Source: Termitomyces sp. T153 (Eukaryota > Basidiomycota > Agaricomycetes > Agaricales > Lyophyllaceae). Taken from it: a stretch of 64,000 bases of DNA. How positions within the stretch are numbered: position 1 is the stretch's first letter; each line of letters begins with the position of its first letter. A model generated the notes under the pieces. The model saw only the letters and a program-made list of their open reading frames with translations, did not search any database and was not told the origin of the DNA. The translations under genes and the position numbers were made by a program. This document shows positions 33,826 to 45,776 of this stretch, one piece after another. Where the stretch lies: positions 1-64,000 of the forward strand of contig JACKQL020000140.1 in assembly GCA_018296165.2 (NCBI GenBank), read 5' to 3'.

Positions 33826-35505
33826 ATGTCATCAACCTCGAACATTGACGTAGGGACTGTGACTTCAGAGGCCAAAATTGACACCACGCAGCCAATATCC
33901 ACGCATCATTCTCGATGGGTAGACACTCTTGATCCCGTGTTGAACAGCCCTTTAGATGAACCCGGCGACGCCTCCTGCGAACTTGCTAATCGACGACTTG
34001 CCTGGTGGGACTCAGCACATCTCAGGACCTGGATGTTGGATCAAGGCTATTCATTTTACCAGCGATTGTATAATAGTTCGGGTGACCCTTCAGACATTGT
34101 CTTTCTGCCCGGCGCTGAGCGACAAGATACATCTTTTCCTTACGCACATCACGGAGGTCCAGCAGAAGCTGTACGGCAGCCCTTTGAAGCACACACAGGC
34201 GAAAGGGTATGTACCATTCCTTTTTTTCGCTTTCCTTCACATTTACCGGTGATTCAGGCAATTGTCGGATATGCTCAGGACTCTCAGGGTAGGCATGTTG
34301 CTATGAAGGCAATATTATCCGGGAGCGAGGAATATCGTATCCTCAAATACCTCCAGAGTCAGGGCGTACCAGTGTCACTAGATGAGTTTCAGAATGTGAT
34401 ACCCATTCTTGACATCCTCCCATGCGAGGGTCATTGGCTTGCCATCATGCCTCGGTTTGTGGCTTTCATTGCACTTTGAAAATTAACAATGCTAACCTCT
34501 CGAGACATATAGATGGGGCTCGGACCCCTTGCATCCGGACTTTCGTAATATGAAGGAAGTATATCACTTTATTAACTGTCTCTTGAAGGTCAGGTGTCTA
34601 ATTCTCTCGTCGTAAACAATGCCTGACCTTATTTCCAGGGTTTGAACTATCTCCATTCACACAGAATAGTTCATGGAGTGAGTCTTTATGTCTCTTCTAG
34701 CACTTACGCCGTTATTTACATGGTGTCTAGGACATCAAAACAGAGAACATACTCGTCAGCCATATGGATAGACATTATTATGATGGGTATAACGCCCATC
34801 GTGCGTCTCTGCGTAATCAGGGAAAACTGACCTATGCGCTGTTTGACTTTGGTCATTCAACCATGTTTCCGCGATCTGTACATATCAATGAATGTCGACT
34901 TCCCAGCTATATCTCTTTTTGCACCTATCCACTGCAACGCCCGGATGATACTCATCAAGGGGAGATCGATTTCAATCCCTTTGCTTTTGATGTGGGTATG
35001 ATGGGTGTTCTCTTCTGTGAAGAATTCCAGGTAGGTCGTATAATCACTCTTTATTCTTTGTACTCATCATCCGATCATTGTTCAGCATCTTACACCCTTG
35101 ACACCTATGTTGGCACCCCTTTTCGACATGATGACAACTAGAAACATCTCGAGGCGTTTCACAGCATCGGAAGCTTTGGCATTCTTCGAGGAGCAGGTTC
35201 AACCTCTAACACCCGGGTTAGAAAAGGTGGGATATCAATCACGAGACTCTCCTTCATATCCTCCACGATACGATACATTCGACCGCTGGCAGGATTTAGA
35301 CCCAGAATTTGTCAAAAAATGGGCCAAATTTCGCGATGCTCCTGTTCCCTTTCATGTCAGGCTTCTGCGGAGACTCTGTGAACGTTCTTGGGGTTGGCAT
35401 CTTGTTAACAGGATCCGCCATTTAGGCCGTTTTATAACCCACTGGACTCCTTTTTGCAAGGGGAAGCCAGAAACCCCAATTCAAGGGCGATTCGGAGACG
35501 TATGA
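33826..35505 (+). CDS. Protein kinase-like protein, array copy 4
   Basis: Exons 33826-34206, 34258-34454, 34513-34588, 34639-34677, 34731-35030 and 35086-35505 give 470 residues, all in frame. The most diverged copy: intron 1 is 51 bases with a GTATGT donor, and the C-terminus is longer (ends QGRFGDV). VAMKA, HGDIKTEN and DFG are kept. Exon 5 matches copy 1 (YYDGYNAH, FPRSVHIN) while exon 1 matches copies 2 and 3, again pointing to exchange between copies. Kinase activity is likely by motif; the substrate is unknown. Confidence 0.85.
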
Positions 35506-36253
35506 AAAAAGTAACATTTGAACATGCACTTTCAAACTTCCTACCTGCCAACTCTGCTCACTTTATTCCCTTGTTTATTTTCATCTCATACTAGCTTAAA
35601 GCCCTATGTCGGGATCTGCTACCATGTATACATGCTGTACGCACTTCACCCGTCGCAAATAGTACAATTACAACACTGGGTACGCCCACCCATCTTAGCG
35701 AGATCTATTTTATCCTCTACATACAGAGCACTTGAGAAATCTTGGAAATCCTGCAATTTTTATCAATAGGTTTCATGTAGGTGCTAGCGTAAGTTGACGT
35801 GAACAATAAAACAAGGGAAGGCTGGAGGGAAAGATGAATCGCCGCGATCAGCAGAAAAGACGCGTCGCGTCTCCTGTTAATCTGAACGAACTCGTTGCGA
35901 CGTAGTCCATAGATCTTTCTGCCGGTATCCTCATTACAAAAACTGGATCTTTCCTGCTAACAGCCAAGCTAAGTACCATAATCGGTGCCAAAGCATTTTG
36001 TATCCGGTTGACTCATGAGTACAAATTCATAGAATCCTTCCATTGATTATTGCGATGCATGACCCTTGTTCATACTATAGCGCAGTGATAGTAACATGAA
36101 TCAGAGTGGTAGCTGGCGTTGAAACCAGCGTTGAAGGGGCAGGTTACACCAAAACAAATCCTGAAACCTTCATAAGGCATCTAGTGGGGGTGACTGATGA
36201 GAGTCATTAGTCTGTGTCGCGTTGTGACATGTCAGGCCGTCGTAGATGGGCAG
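35506..36253. other. Degraded end of the kinase array, no gene
   Basis: Pieces of the array spacer are recognisable (GAGCACTTGAGAAATCTTGG near 35727 and AAAAGACGCGTCG near 35855) with gaps between them. No kinase exon follows, so this is a truncated fifth unit. The rest up to the OPI3-like gene shows nothing. Confidence 0.6.
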
Positions 36254-37139
36254 CTATTTCTGCTTTTTAGAGCCTTTGGCGCGTTCCTCTTCGCGTTTGG
36301 CATAAATCATATCGGTGAAGGGTCTATGAGCATTGAGTTAAGCGGGAGCAAGAGTCAAGAGGAGAGTTGGCGCACCCTTCGTAACGCAGAGCGATCAGGT
36401 AGACGAGGTAGACGTAAATCGAGATGAACAGGCCAACAGGGCGTTCGTACCTATTGTGGGGCATGATAAATGAATTGTATATAGACAATACGCCATCATT
36501 TACCAGAGTGCACCCGCCAAGAAGCACATAGTGCTTCCGACGTACATAGGATCGCGGAGGACGTTGAAGGGGAACCTGCCATAATTAATGAGCGGCTTAC
36601 TGATATGTCCTGGTGTCTTACTCACCCACCGACGCGGTGATCCATTAGGATTCCGAAGTAGTCACCAAGGAAGGTCCCAGTGATCCCGAGTGCCCAGGTA
36701 GAGGTGATGACAAAAGTTTGTCCGACGATGAAGAGGGCGGCGGGAACAAGAGTGTCATAAGGTTCAGGAAGAAGGGCTTTCCTGGGCTGATCTTCAAGCG
36801 CGCGTTGGTACCTATAAAAACATATACACTTTATTGTTTCGGGCAATGCGACACAATGCAGTCACGCACAATGTGTCCCGCAAAATCCCAAATGAGAAAA
36901 TCATGAACGCCAGAAAATAAACTCCGGTACGGGCATTTCCTCCAAAAATACGCGTGATGGTCCTGTTCCTGTACTCTTTCGAGGCTGTCAGAACTGGAAC
37001 GAAGCTTGAAAAAAAGAGTCACACCATTCCTGGCCACGATATTCCACGCAGTTGGATTGAAGGCAATAGAAAGCAAGGAAAGAGTTAGGGAAGACTTTGA
37101 AAAGTCGATCAGAGAGAAAATATCATCAGAGAAAGCCAT
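36254..37139 (-). CDS. OPI3: Phospholipid N-methyltransferase, OPI3/PEMT family
   Basis: Six exons on the minus strand: 37139-37025, 36984-36870, 36811-36626, 36575-36504, 36450-36376 and 36323-36254, total 210 residues. Yeast Opi3 has about the same length. Diagnostic stretches are GITGTFLGDYFGILMDHRV and RDPMYVGSTMCFL, followed by RYEGPF and a Lys-rich end (KGSKKQK). Several hydrophobic helices fit an ER membrane enzyme that carries out the later methylation steps from phosphatidylethanolamine to phosphatidylcholine with S-adenosylmethionine. An alternative ATG five codons upstream (37154) is possible. Next to the E2 gene, same strand, about 240 bases apart. Confidence 0.88.
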
Positions 37140-37377
37140 CGAAAAGCCCAGCAACGTCGAGTGGATGCAAACTTCAATACACGCTTTATGATCACGTAAG
37201 CAGCGACTTTGGGAAACTTTGAAGTCTGGAGCTTAGAGAGGTCAAGTATTCGAACTAGCGAGGTACCTCTTTCCTACATAGAACATACAACATCCTGTAG
37301 ATACGTAATCAAAAGCAGAAAAACCCATCCACTAAACAATGAAAAACAGAAATGAATGAAAGAGTCCATATTAGAGG

Positions 37378-38437
37378 TCAAAGTCTCTTAAGAGCTTTCT
37401 TCCTCTTCTCTGCGACTGTCGAAGCGCCACCGGTCGCCGCCCTCTTCACAGCCTTAGAACCAGTGAGATTAGGCGTGACTGTCATCCCTAGGGTCGAAGT
37501 AGTTTTGGTATTCACATTCGCATCAGCGGTACCTAACGGTGATGGAGACACATGGCGCTCCTTGTTCAACGATGGGGCCCCTTCTTTGTCCCCTGGAGGT
37601 TTGGAAGGCGATGCAGGGGAAGCGGATTTGTGAGTGACGATAGGAAGCGTTGGCGGGGTAGTCGGTGTCACTAATGTTACTGTAGGTGGCGCAGTTTTGG
37701 AGGCCGTTGAAGGTGAGGATGATGTTTCGGCATTCGAAGACTCAGCTGAAGGTGGTTCAAACTCTACTGGTCGTTTTCGTGGCGTTGCGTGAACGCTGGT
37801 GATGAGTTTCGCTCGATCACAGTAGCTTTGGTAGTTTTCTAACAAAAGCTTCCCCGCTTCCTCGTCAAGAGCCGATTCAGGATTGGGATAGATGAGGAGG
37901 CACTTGACGGTCACGAGAATATGCTCAATGCCATATGTTGGCTTCCAGTCCTTCCTCAATGTGTTGACACAAATTTCGCCAGTAGTTGAGACGTTTGGAT
38001 GGAAGATTTTAGTAGCAAACCAGCCTGAAAGCCATAATAATGAGCAGGACACTCAAATACAATATAATGTCCCGGCTTACATTTCGGAGGTGCAGCAGGG
38101 AACTCTTCGGTAAATTTAAACTTCACCTTGAAGTAACCACCGGCGTATGGCGTGCCTTCTGTTAAGCCAAATCAAGCTTGGTCAGCCACCAAACTGATGT
38201 CGACAAACTGCGCCGCGTCAAAACGCGAATTCCTGTTCCATGTACTAACCTGGGCCCTGAATTATTCCAGTCATATCCAACATGTCTTCTTCGCTTGTCT
38301 GAATACGAATGCCTTCAGGCGGACTCTTTTTGAGCTCTGTGATCTCGCGCATCAAGCGGCGAAGAGCTGCAGCTGTCAGAGACTGGGAAATATGTCAATC
38401 AATCCACCTCTATAGCAGAGACTAAGCAGCACACCAT
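37378..38437 (-). CDS. UBE2S-like ubiquitin-conjugating enzyme E2
   Basis: Model: ATG 38437-38435, then exons 38382-38250, 38158-38081 and 38024-37378, giving 286 residues. The E2 core has [16 protein letters not shown] with active-site Cys90 (about the position in human UBE2S), followed by [22 protein letters not shown], a stretch special to UBE2S. A long Ser/Thr/Pro-rich region ends in KKALKRL, resembling the C-terminal tail by which UBE2S docks on the anaphase-promoting complex. In that family the enzyme extends Lys11-linked ubiquitin chains in mitosis. The first exon is uncertain. Here the intron follows the ATG directly. An alternative 40-codon exon (38724-38605) with a good GTAAGC donor also splices in frame. 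Confidence 0.88.
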
Positions 38438-38826
38438 AATTTATGCGACGGAGTTATAGCTATTGGACGTAGTAAATTGTTGAAACGAGTTCGAACTCCC
38501 GGTCGCGGAGGATGGTCGGAGCTTGAAAAACGCGTATTGTCACGTGGTGTGTTGAAAAGACAACGGCCACTTGGATGTTCAGGAGTCTTTTGGTTCCGGC
38601 TTACCAAATACTCATCGTCCGAATTGGCTGCCGTAGTAAATCTTCTGATAGCTTCATCCTTCGCAAAATCTCTCAACCACATGTTCCTACGCTCTTCATC
38701 AAGTGACGTTCTGAGATGCGACATAATCTATTGTGGCTGGCTTTCACGACGATGTTTGAATATGGACAGCGATTCAGAGCAGAACTTGCGTATCTCAAAC
38801 GTATACGTCACTTATATTCATATGTT
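38438..38826. other. Upstream region of the UBE2S-like gene; possible alternative first exon
   Basis: A minus-strand ATG at 38724 opens 40 codons (MSHLRTSLDEERR...) ending at a GTAAGC donor at 38604. Joined to 38382 it stays in frame with the E2. The intron would be about 220 bases, long for this genome. A palindrome GAGTTCGAACTC lies near 38487. No other gene is seen. Confidence 0.35.
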
Positions 38827-39726
38827 CTACAGAGATGGTATCTTTCCTGGCCAAAACGCTGCCCCTCCTTTGTTGATCTTATACCACGGTTCATCATGTG
38901 CTAAAACTATGCGCACGCGATCCATCCTCAAGAGCTCCCTCATGCGTGCTAGATGTCTTTCCGTCGCGTCCTTATCGAGATACGCACACCTGGAGAAACC
39001 ATGCATGTGCTCATGAACAGCGATCTGCCCTTTTCCTGTGACGAGGTCCCAGTGGTGCGCACTGTCTCCACCGAGGAAAATCCATGCACCGTCTGCGGAT
39101 GTGCGCGCAAGGATATTGATGTGGCCGGGAAGATGGCCAGCGGCATCAATGATGTACAAGCTACCGTCACCATAAAAGTCAAGAGCGTGCGGGAACGGAC
39201 CGAGAGGCTGCCAATCTACCGTGGAAAGGAACTTGGTGCGATCAAGTGGCAGGTCTTTGACGATCAAAGGTTCCACGTACTCTGGAGTGAGTACTTGTTT
39301 GGACTCTTCTCCAAGAAAAAATGTACTGTTGGGGAAAAGGCTGCAGTCGCCCATATGATCAAAATGAACGTGAGAGAGGCATATTGTGGAAATTTCTGAA
39401 GGTGATGTTCCGCCTTTGGCGAGTGACTCCACGACATCCTGTGGAACATTGGTCCCGTACGTTTCTATGAGCCTCGTTGTGACCGGTGGATAGGTGTGCC
39501 AGTCTTTCCGGATGCCGAGGTCAAATAAGAATTTATCCCCATCGGTGGAGTGTTGGAGAAGGAAAGCCAAGCATGGTACGATCAAGACTTCTCCTGGAAT
39601 GCCACTTGTCGTGAACTGTGACGAACTGAGCTTGAGGATGCCTCCTTCAAGCGCAGAAACATTACAGTACGCTTGTTCGACGCCAGGAGCAGGAAGAAGG
39701 TGACTGGTACTAGTAGGGTTTGACAT
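38827..39726 (-). CDS. Metallo-beta-lactamase-fold hydrolase
   Basis: A single-exon frame of 299 codons. The metal site is complete: HVHFDH (H119, H121, D123, H124), a later GHLPGH (H198 or H202), GGDSAHH (D221) and a C-terminal LAHDEPW. The layout fits the AttM/AiiA-like lactonase branch of the superfamily; the substrate is not predictable. No signal peptide is evident. Lack of introns in such an intron-rich window is notable. A decayed paralogue lies at 52985-53838. Divergent from the SDR gene, with about 550 bases between the starts. Confidence 0.87.
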   Translation of the reverse strand: MSNPTSTSHLLPAPGVEQAYCNVSALEGGILKLSSSQFTTSGIPGEVLIVPCLAFLLQHSTDGDKFLFDLGIRKDWHTYPPVTTRLIETYGTNVPQDVVESLAKGGTSPSEISTICLSHVHFDHMGDCSLFPNSTFFLGEESKQVLTPEYVEPLIVKDLPLDRTKFLSTVDWQPLGPFPHALDFYGDGSLYIIDAAGHLPGHINILARTSADGAWIFLGGDSAHHWDLVTGKGQIAVHEHMHGFSRCAYLDKDATERHLARMRELLRMDRVRIVLAHDEPWYKINKGGAAFWPGKIPSL

Positions 39727-40273
39727 TCAAGATTCAACAAACTGACAATGTCATGTACTTATCAGACAAGACAGTATATGCATGTCGAAGTCGAACTGAC
39801 CTCAGCCGTTTCAAAAGAACGTTTGAAAACTTCGTAACCATGAACCTCGAGGTATTTATATGAAGTAAATAGAAGAACCTTTCGAAGTGGAGTTTTGTGG
39901 AACCTGATGAGTAACTGAATGACACGCAATGTCAAGCCTTGAGCAAATTCCTGTCAGATGACCGGTGATGACATACGCATATTACGCATATACTAGTCTA
40001 TCAACACGATGCTTTCCCCAGGGACTAGGCTAGCATACTTCTAGTCGATAAGAGAAACCAAAAGTTACGAAGTTGAAGCCATTGTACCAGGAATGGCTCA
40101 ACTTCTTTGAGTTTTTATCTCGCAGATCAGTGATGTATATCGATAAGTATACTTCCTACTCAGATCGGTCCGGCGACCTGGTAATGCACGTGCACAACTT
40201 CTCGTCCCACATAATTAGTCGATGTTTTTGGACATCCACCAACCCAAAGACGACCCACAAAACACGTCCAGAC
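39727..40273. promoter_or_regulatory. Divergent promoter region between the MBL and SDR genes
   Basis: 547 bases separate the two start codons, which point away from each other. AT-rich patches are present, but I see no clear TATA box or conserved operator. Shared regulation is only an inference from the arrangement. Confidence 0.35.
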
Positions 40274-41456
40274 ATGGATCTAGGCTTGCAAGACGTTCAC
40301 GTTCTTGTCACTGGTAATTTTAAGAGCTGTTTTCCCAGTTGAACGTCGAATGCTGATTTCTTGCACCTTCAGGAGCAAACGGCGGTATCGGACTCGAAAT
40401 TACCAATGTATTTCTGCGTAAATCAGTTTCTCAATCACTTGAAATCTTCTTTTGATCACCATGATACCGCAGAGCAAGGCGCCAAAGTCACTGCTCATTA
40501 CAACTCAAGCGATAAGAGCTTAGAGCCGCTCATTGCTCAATATAAAGATCGTGCGCAGGCCTTTCAAGCGGATCTAACTATCGAAACCGCTGTTTCGCAT
40601 CTTTTCAACTACGCATCATCATCCTTTGGGCCAGTACAGATAATTATCGTTAGTCATGGCGTTTGGCCCCCTGTCGATGAACCTGTAGTCGAGATGTCGC
40701 TCGAACAATGGAAGTCGACAATCGATATCAACCTAACATCTTCATTCATAGTCTGTCGGGAATATTTGAAGGGTCTTCAAAGGGCATCAAATGATATCAA
40801 GGACTATGCTTCAATTTTGTTCATTGGGAGTAGCTCTGGAAAATTTGGTGAAAGCTTGCGCTACTTCTGATCTTGTAATTATTGATCGGTTGCACCAGGC
40901 GAAGCTGGCCATGCTGATTATTCGGCATCCAAGAGTGGTGTGCCCAACTTTCGTTTCCTTATTGACTCGTGATATGAAAACAGTTACAGCGCTGATGTAT
41001 GGATTGACCTTGACTTTGAAGAACGAGATCGTCAAGATTGCCCCCAAGGGCAGAGTCAATTGTGTTGCACCAGGATGGGTGAAGACGGTGAATTTTCACC
41101 TAAAAGGAATGTGATTTTGTCTGATATGCTTCCACAGCCTATGGTGGCTGACGCGTTGGATGATCCCGATGTTGTTTATCGAGCAATGGCTACGTACGCT
41201 CAGTTCGTTCTGCCAATAGTTAGCATGAATAATGGATCAATAGGACTCCCCTGAAGAAAGTCGGTGTTACGAGCGATATCGCTAGACAAGTTGTTGTACT
41301 ATCTTCCCCCCTAATCTCTGGGCACGTTTCCGGTGAAGTGATTATGGTCACAGGTGGTATGGAAGGTGACTCTTACCACGACTACCAAAAGAAACACAGA
41401 GTAATCCTGATATTTTACAAGGTCGTTTGCTTAATCTTCCCAAAGACTTGTTATAA
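40274..41456 (+). CDS. Short-chain dehydrogenase/reductase (SDR)
   Basis: Eight exons: 40274-40313, 40373-40417, 40473-40847, 40899-40937, 40990-41087, 41138-41193, 41244-41365 and 41422-41456, giving 269 residues. The cofactor motif VTGANGGIG lies at residues 12-20, a catalytic Ser region at FIGSSSG, and Y161-S-A-S-K165. NCVAPGWV and a GMEG C-terminus are typical of classical SDRs. It would catalyse NAD(P)-dependent oxidation or reduction of an alcohol or ketone, probably in the cytosol. The last exon ends eight bases before the stop of the convergent GH3 gene. Reading through the last intron instead would give a longer, unlikely tail overlapping that gene. Confidence 0.85.
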
Positions 41457-41464
41457 GCCGCAGC

Positions 41465-44400
41465 TCAGTATAGCGGGATGGTTCCATGCAACCTGAAATC
41501 CCTTGAGCTTGCTCCAATTGATATTCCTATTGTGCCTTGCGGCCTGCGCCATCCCTGATTCAGAACGTCCCAAATGGAGAGTGTGTGTCGAGAAAGGTTG
41601 ATGACGACATTCTTCGTCTCCCCAACCTGCAAATGCACGTCGGAAAAACCTTTCAAGATTGATGGGGGCTCTCCAGATGAAGATGGCATCTGTAAATAAA
41701 GTTGAGGGATCTGCCATACCGAGAACTCAATAAACATAATGAACGGTATCCTAGAACAACATACTTCGCCTCCGGCAACTGAACCCGTGTTTTTGACGTC
41801 AAATGTTACTCTAAATGCAGGTAGATGCAACCTGGATATTTTCAGTAATCAACCTTGTCCCCTTCAACACTGTACGAGCTTTACCACAGAGCAGTTGATG
41901 ACCCGATCCCAGTAGAAGATGAATCTCCTCGGTCCCAATTCTGCTCTTGTGCTCGCTCGGTTGGACTTAGAGATGAAGAAGAAATTTTGGTGATGTGAAG
42001 GTTGCTATACTCGAATTTAGTGTAGCTAAGACCGAAGCCAAACTCGAACCGAGGGGTGATATTATGCTGAATTTCGACAGGGCGTTAGTTGCAAGACAAT
42101 GTTCTAGAATAAAGTCTTACAGCGTCAAAACCACGGTAGCCAATGAGTAATCTGGATTTGTTTCAAACACAATGCAATAGAGAATTAGGCAGACAGACCC
42201 TTCTGTGTATGGGATTTGAAGAATGGTTCCTGGAGTTCCTCCAAGGGTGACTTGAGCAGAATAATCTTCAATACGTTTTGCAATAGTGTATGGCAGCCGA
42301 CCAGATGGATTCCAGTCACCATACAAAACGTCCGTGATCGAATTGCCAGCTTCCTCTCCCGGGGCACTAGCCCACAGCACCTAAGTTTGGTAAGTCTTGT
42401 CGTCGAATGATTCCCAAACTATCTCACCGCCGTGACATTCGGGTGGTCAATCCAGGGCTCGACAATAAGTTGACCCACGCTATGAACTACGACAATGGTG
42501 TTGTTATTTTGAGCCGCGACAGCGAGAATTAAGTTGTCTCCCTCATGCCACGCCGTTAAATTGGCCCTAAAGATAGATTAGAAAGGAAGAAAGGGCAAAT
42601 CTACAACTAACCTATCACTGCCTTCCCTAGAATCGGAATTGACAAAAACAATAGCAGCAGAAGTGCCAATGGCCATGTTACCCGCTCTTGCAACGTTGAA
42701 GTCATCAAATATCCATGACACGGTTGTGCGGTCTTTTCGCGCGCGTGCCTGGAGTGCTTCATAAGGCTGAAAAAAGTCCAATTGATCTTATAATGACGAA
42801 ATGCTTGTTCTCGTTGAATGACGTACCGAGATCAAGTATGTGAAATTCGCTGTTCTGGAAACGCATAAATATCTATGTATCACTTGAAACTGCATTTGTG
42901 CTCACCCACTCCCTCCACCCATTGCCAAGATGCCGTCATTGCCAGTTTGATCTCTAAATGCATTGGGGCCAGCCTCACGTGCGGGTCCAGCATCACTACC
43001 AGCCAGGAAAATACTTCTGGGACGTTTCAAAGGTAGAGCATCATTCTCATTCTTCAGAAGGACCGTGCTTGCAGCACCGATTTCTCGCACTATCTTGAAG
43101 TGATCATCTTGAACGTCGATATGTTCATTTGTCGCTAGGTCGCCGGGGTTGTTTGCATTGAAGTTGACAACTGGGAATGACGAAGAATCCTGGTGAAGAA
43201 AGTACCATCCAGCCAAAACGCGGGTCTGAGGGAGATTACCTATCATGTTCATATAGAGGAGAGAGCCACATACCGCCATATCTTTCAGGCGATCCTCGGA
43301 AATCATTCGATTTTGGACAGCGGCTGTCAAATTAGTACCAAAGAAGGATCCTGGTCCCACACCAATATTTCCAGGCATTGTCATCTGCGGAAAATGTCAA
43401 CAGACCTCATCAAGAGTCCAGGAATGAGAACAACATCAAGACCGTCTACAGCAGAAAGCGTAGAGTGTGTCCTGGATTCCTTGTTGTAAATTTTGTGCAA
43501 GAATGAAAGTCAAAAGACATACGCTCCCCAGTCAGACACGACAACTTAAATTTCGGTTATCACGAGCTTATACACACTGGGAGACTTACGTACACCCTTG
43601 AAAACCAAATTCGCTTTTGAGAATATCATTGAGAGTTTTGTTGTTTTCACAAGCATACGTTCCATTGATCTGATCTACAAAGACAATAGGTTTTACATTT
43701 TCTTCGAAATCTAATTCACCTACTGTAGCTGCACATGACACTTGCTGCGCCTGCCATTACACTTCGCAAAAATGGTTGTGCATAGATCTCGTGTTGAGTC
43801 CGGTCGTCGACATTTGAAGAGGAAGTCATTCGATTATGTTCTTGCTCACTTTGAAGAGATAATATAAACAAATTTTAAGTACCATTCACATTCCAACGGG
43901 GACTCACTTGTCGATGAAATGTTTTGCACAAGCTTGTACTCCACCTTGTTGCATGCCAAGGATTGTCTCGTATGCAGCTGACAGCCGCGTCAGTAGACGA
44001 CTCGGATGTGCATATAGATGTTCCTCTCACCTTCGCCAGCTAGGAAAGGGTCTTCACCGAATCCTTCAAAGTTCCGACCACCTTCCGCGACTCGTGCTAG
44101 ATTCATCATCGGACCTAGAGCAACATTTACCCCTTTCCCGACATGTTCCAATCCCATGTAGAGGCCACGAAGGCGGATGAGGGATCGATTAAACCTGATC
44201 AATTGGTAAGATCAAGAAGTTCTCTATACACCTTTCCATATGTTTGTCACACACGTTGCTGCTGTATTGATGCCAGTGGGAAACGCGGTTACAAAATCAG
44301 CGAGACGGACACCGAGAGGTGAATCCTGAAATAAAGTAAGATCAACGACACTGGGAAGCCAGAAGGCACGAAGCCTACCTCTAAACAGAGTCCAGGCCAA

Positions 44401-45022
44401 CCACGGCCAGTAACTGGTTCGACAGGAGGGATATTCCCCTGTAGTGCCATTTGCGAATTGTAAATGATCAACAAAGAAGGAAACACTTGCGACGCATCGA
44501 CCAGGGCGCCCAGTTGACTGTACACCAGTCACAACACTAGCAAGTTCATCGAGACTGAATCCCGCAATCTGAAAACATCACGATTGAGAATATTCATCGG
44601 CGGAAAGTATGTCTCTTTGTAACCTTGGCTTTGGCTTTGGAATGTGCAGACGACCAAGCAGGGGCGAAGTCCGGAACGATCTCGGTCGAGTCCTGAGTCG
44701 ATGGCGGATGCTTAGGGTCAGTCGCAGGGAAAAGACCAGCAATCGGGCTCTGAGAAGGAGCCGCAGAGGCTATCACCGAGCTTTGAATGACGCTCGAAGG
44801 TGCTAGGTTGGAGACAGCTGTCCGGGACTGAAGTGACACCTGGGAGGTAGAGTGACCTAGTAATGTGGAAACCCCTTGTCTCCCCGAGCTTACAACCGAT
44901 GAAAAGGAGGCAGACGAAGCAGAAATAGGCGCAGAGGAATCTAGGCTAGATGACAAGGGTCCAATCCCGCTAGCTTCCAAAAGCAGACCCAAGATCACAA
45001 AACCAAGAAAATGACAAAACAT
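41465..45022 (-). CDS. GH3 beta-glucosidase, secreted (copy A)
   Basis: Twenty exons on the minus strand, from 45022-44624 to 41710-41465, give 855 residues in frame. The N-terminus ([19 protein letters not shown]) is a signal peptide. It is followed by about 80 residues rich in Ser, Ala and Thr that look O-glycosylated. The catalytic GH3 domain includes [12 protein letters not shown] and the nucleophile Asp354 in VVSDWGATHST. The C-terminal domain includes [15 protein letters not shown] and [10 protein letters not shown], then an FnIII-like end. Such enzymes release glucose from cello-oligosaccharides or beta-glucans outside the cell. Intron 2 (donor at 44490) has a GC donor. Copy B lies directly upstream on the same strand with most introns at the same places. 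Confidence 0.9.
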
Positions 45023-45776
45023 TGGAGGGCTTCTCTGGTCAAGCTGAACACTTATATAGACCCAAAATTGCTTTACATAGAAAATAAATCCCATAGCTTT
45101 CAGGTCAGATGAACGCGGTAGCATGCGTCCTCACCATCCCATGATATTTCTATGAGGACCGCTCAGCCAACGCCTCTGTGGATGCTGGCTTCTCTGGGTC
45201 ACTGTGGGTAAATACTCAGTGATCTTTACGTGCATTCGTGCCACAATCCTCGTGGGAGAACGTATTAGGGTGTTGCAGGCCTTGTGCAGGCCAGCTTCTA
45301 TAGCATGAAAATAGGACAAATTGCTTCGTCCCTTTGAAAACGGCATCATCATGTGAGCTACGTGCGGAGATAGACGCGTAGAAGAAGGTTGTTCATTGCT
45401 TTGACTCGGAGAGCTACTTACGAAATACTGCGTGTCCGTGTGCAAAGAGAGGGTCCTGACAATGGTGAGAACGAAAGGATGTTTGCTGTCGGAGCTGTTT
45501 CTTTCAAGCTCCGTTTGTCTTGCAGACCTTGTCACGCGGTCTTTCAAAGCTAGGCCGCAACACAGTAGTTACTAATCCTGCAGAAATCGACTACATCTGA
45601 GCAAAAGACTCATTTTGAGTCTTCTATAATGCCTTTAAGATGTCAAGGTATAGAGGGATGCAATAGTTCAGTATGCGAGTAAGGGATATCTGATTCATAT
45701 CCCTTCAAAAATGCAGAAAAGTTGGTAATCAGGAAAATACCCTATACCGGCAGGGAGGACTGAAAGGGCGGGTATT
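45023..45776. other. Spacer between the two GH3 genes
   Basis: Upstream region of copy A and downstream region of copy B. A minus-strand frame of 138 codons (45131-45547) has no recognisable features and no splice partners and is taken as chance. Confidence 0.4.

Noticed and set aside
38477..38500. Palindromic GAGTTCGAACTC as a tRNA T-arm
   Set aside because: The flanks do not pair into a T-stem, and no acceptor, D or anticodon arm is present.
38953..39399. 148-codon plus-strand frame
   Set aside because: Antisense to the intronless metallo-beta-lactamase gene, with no motif of its own.
45131..45547. 138-codon minus-strand frame upstream of GH3 copy A
   Set aside because: No recognisable domain and no supporting splice or start context; it lies in the promoter region.
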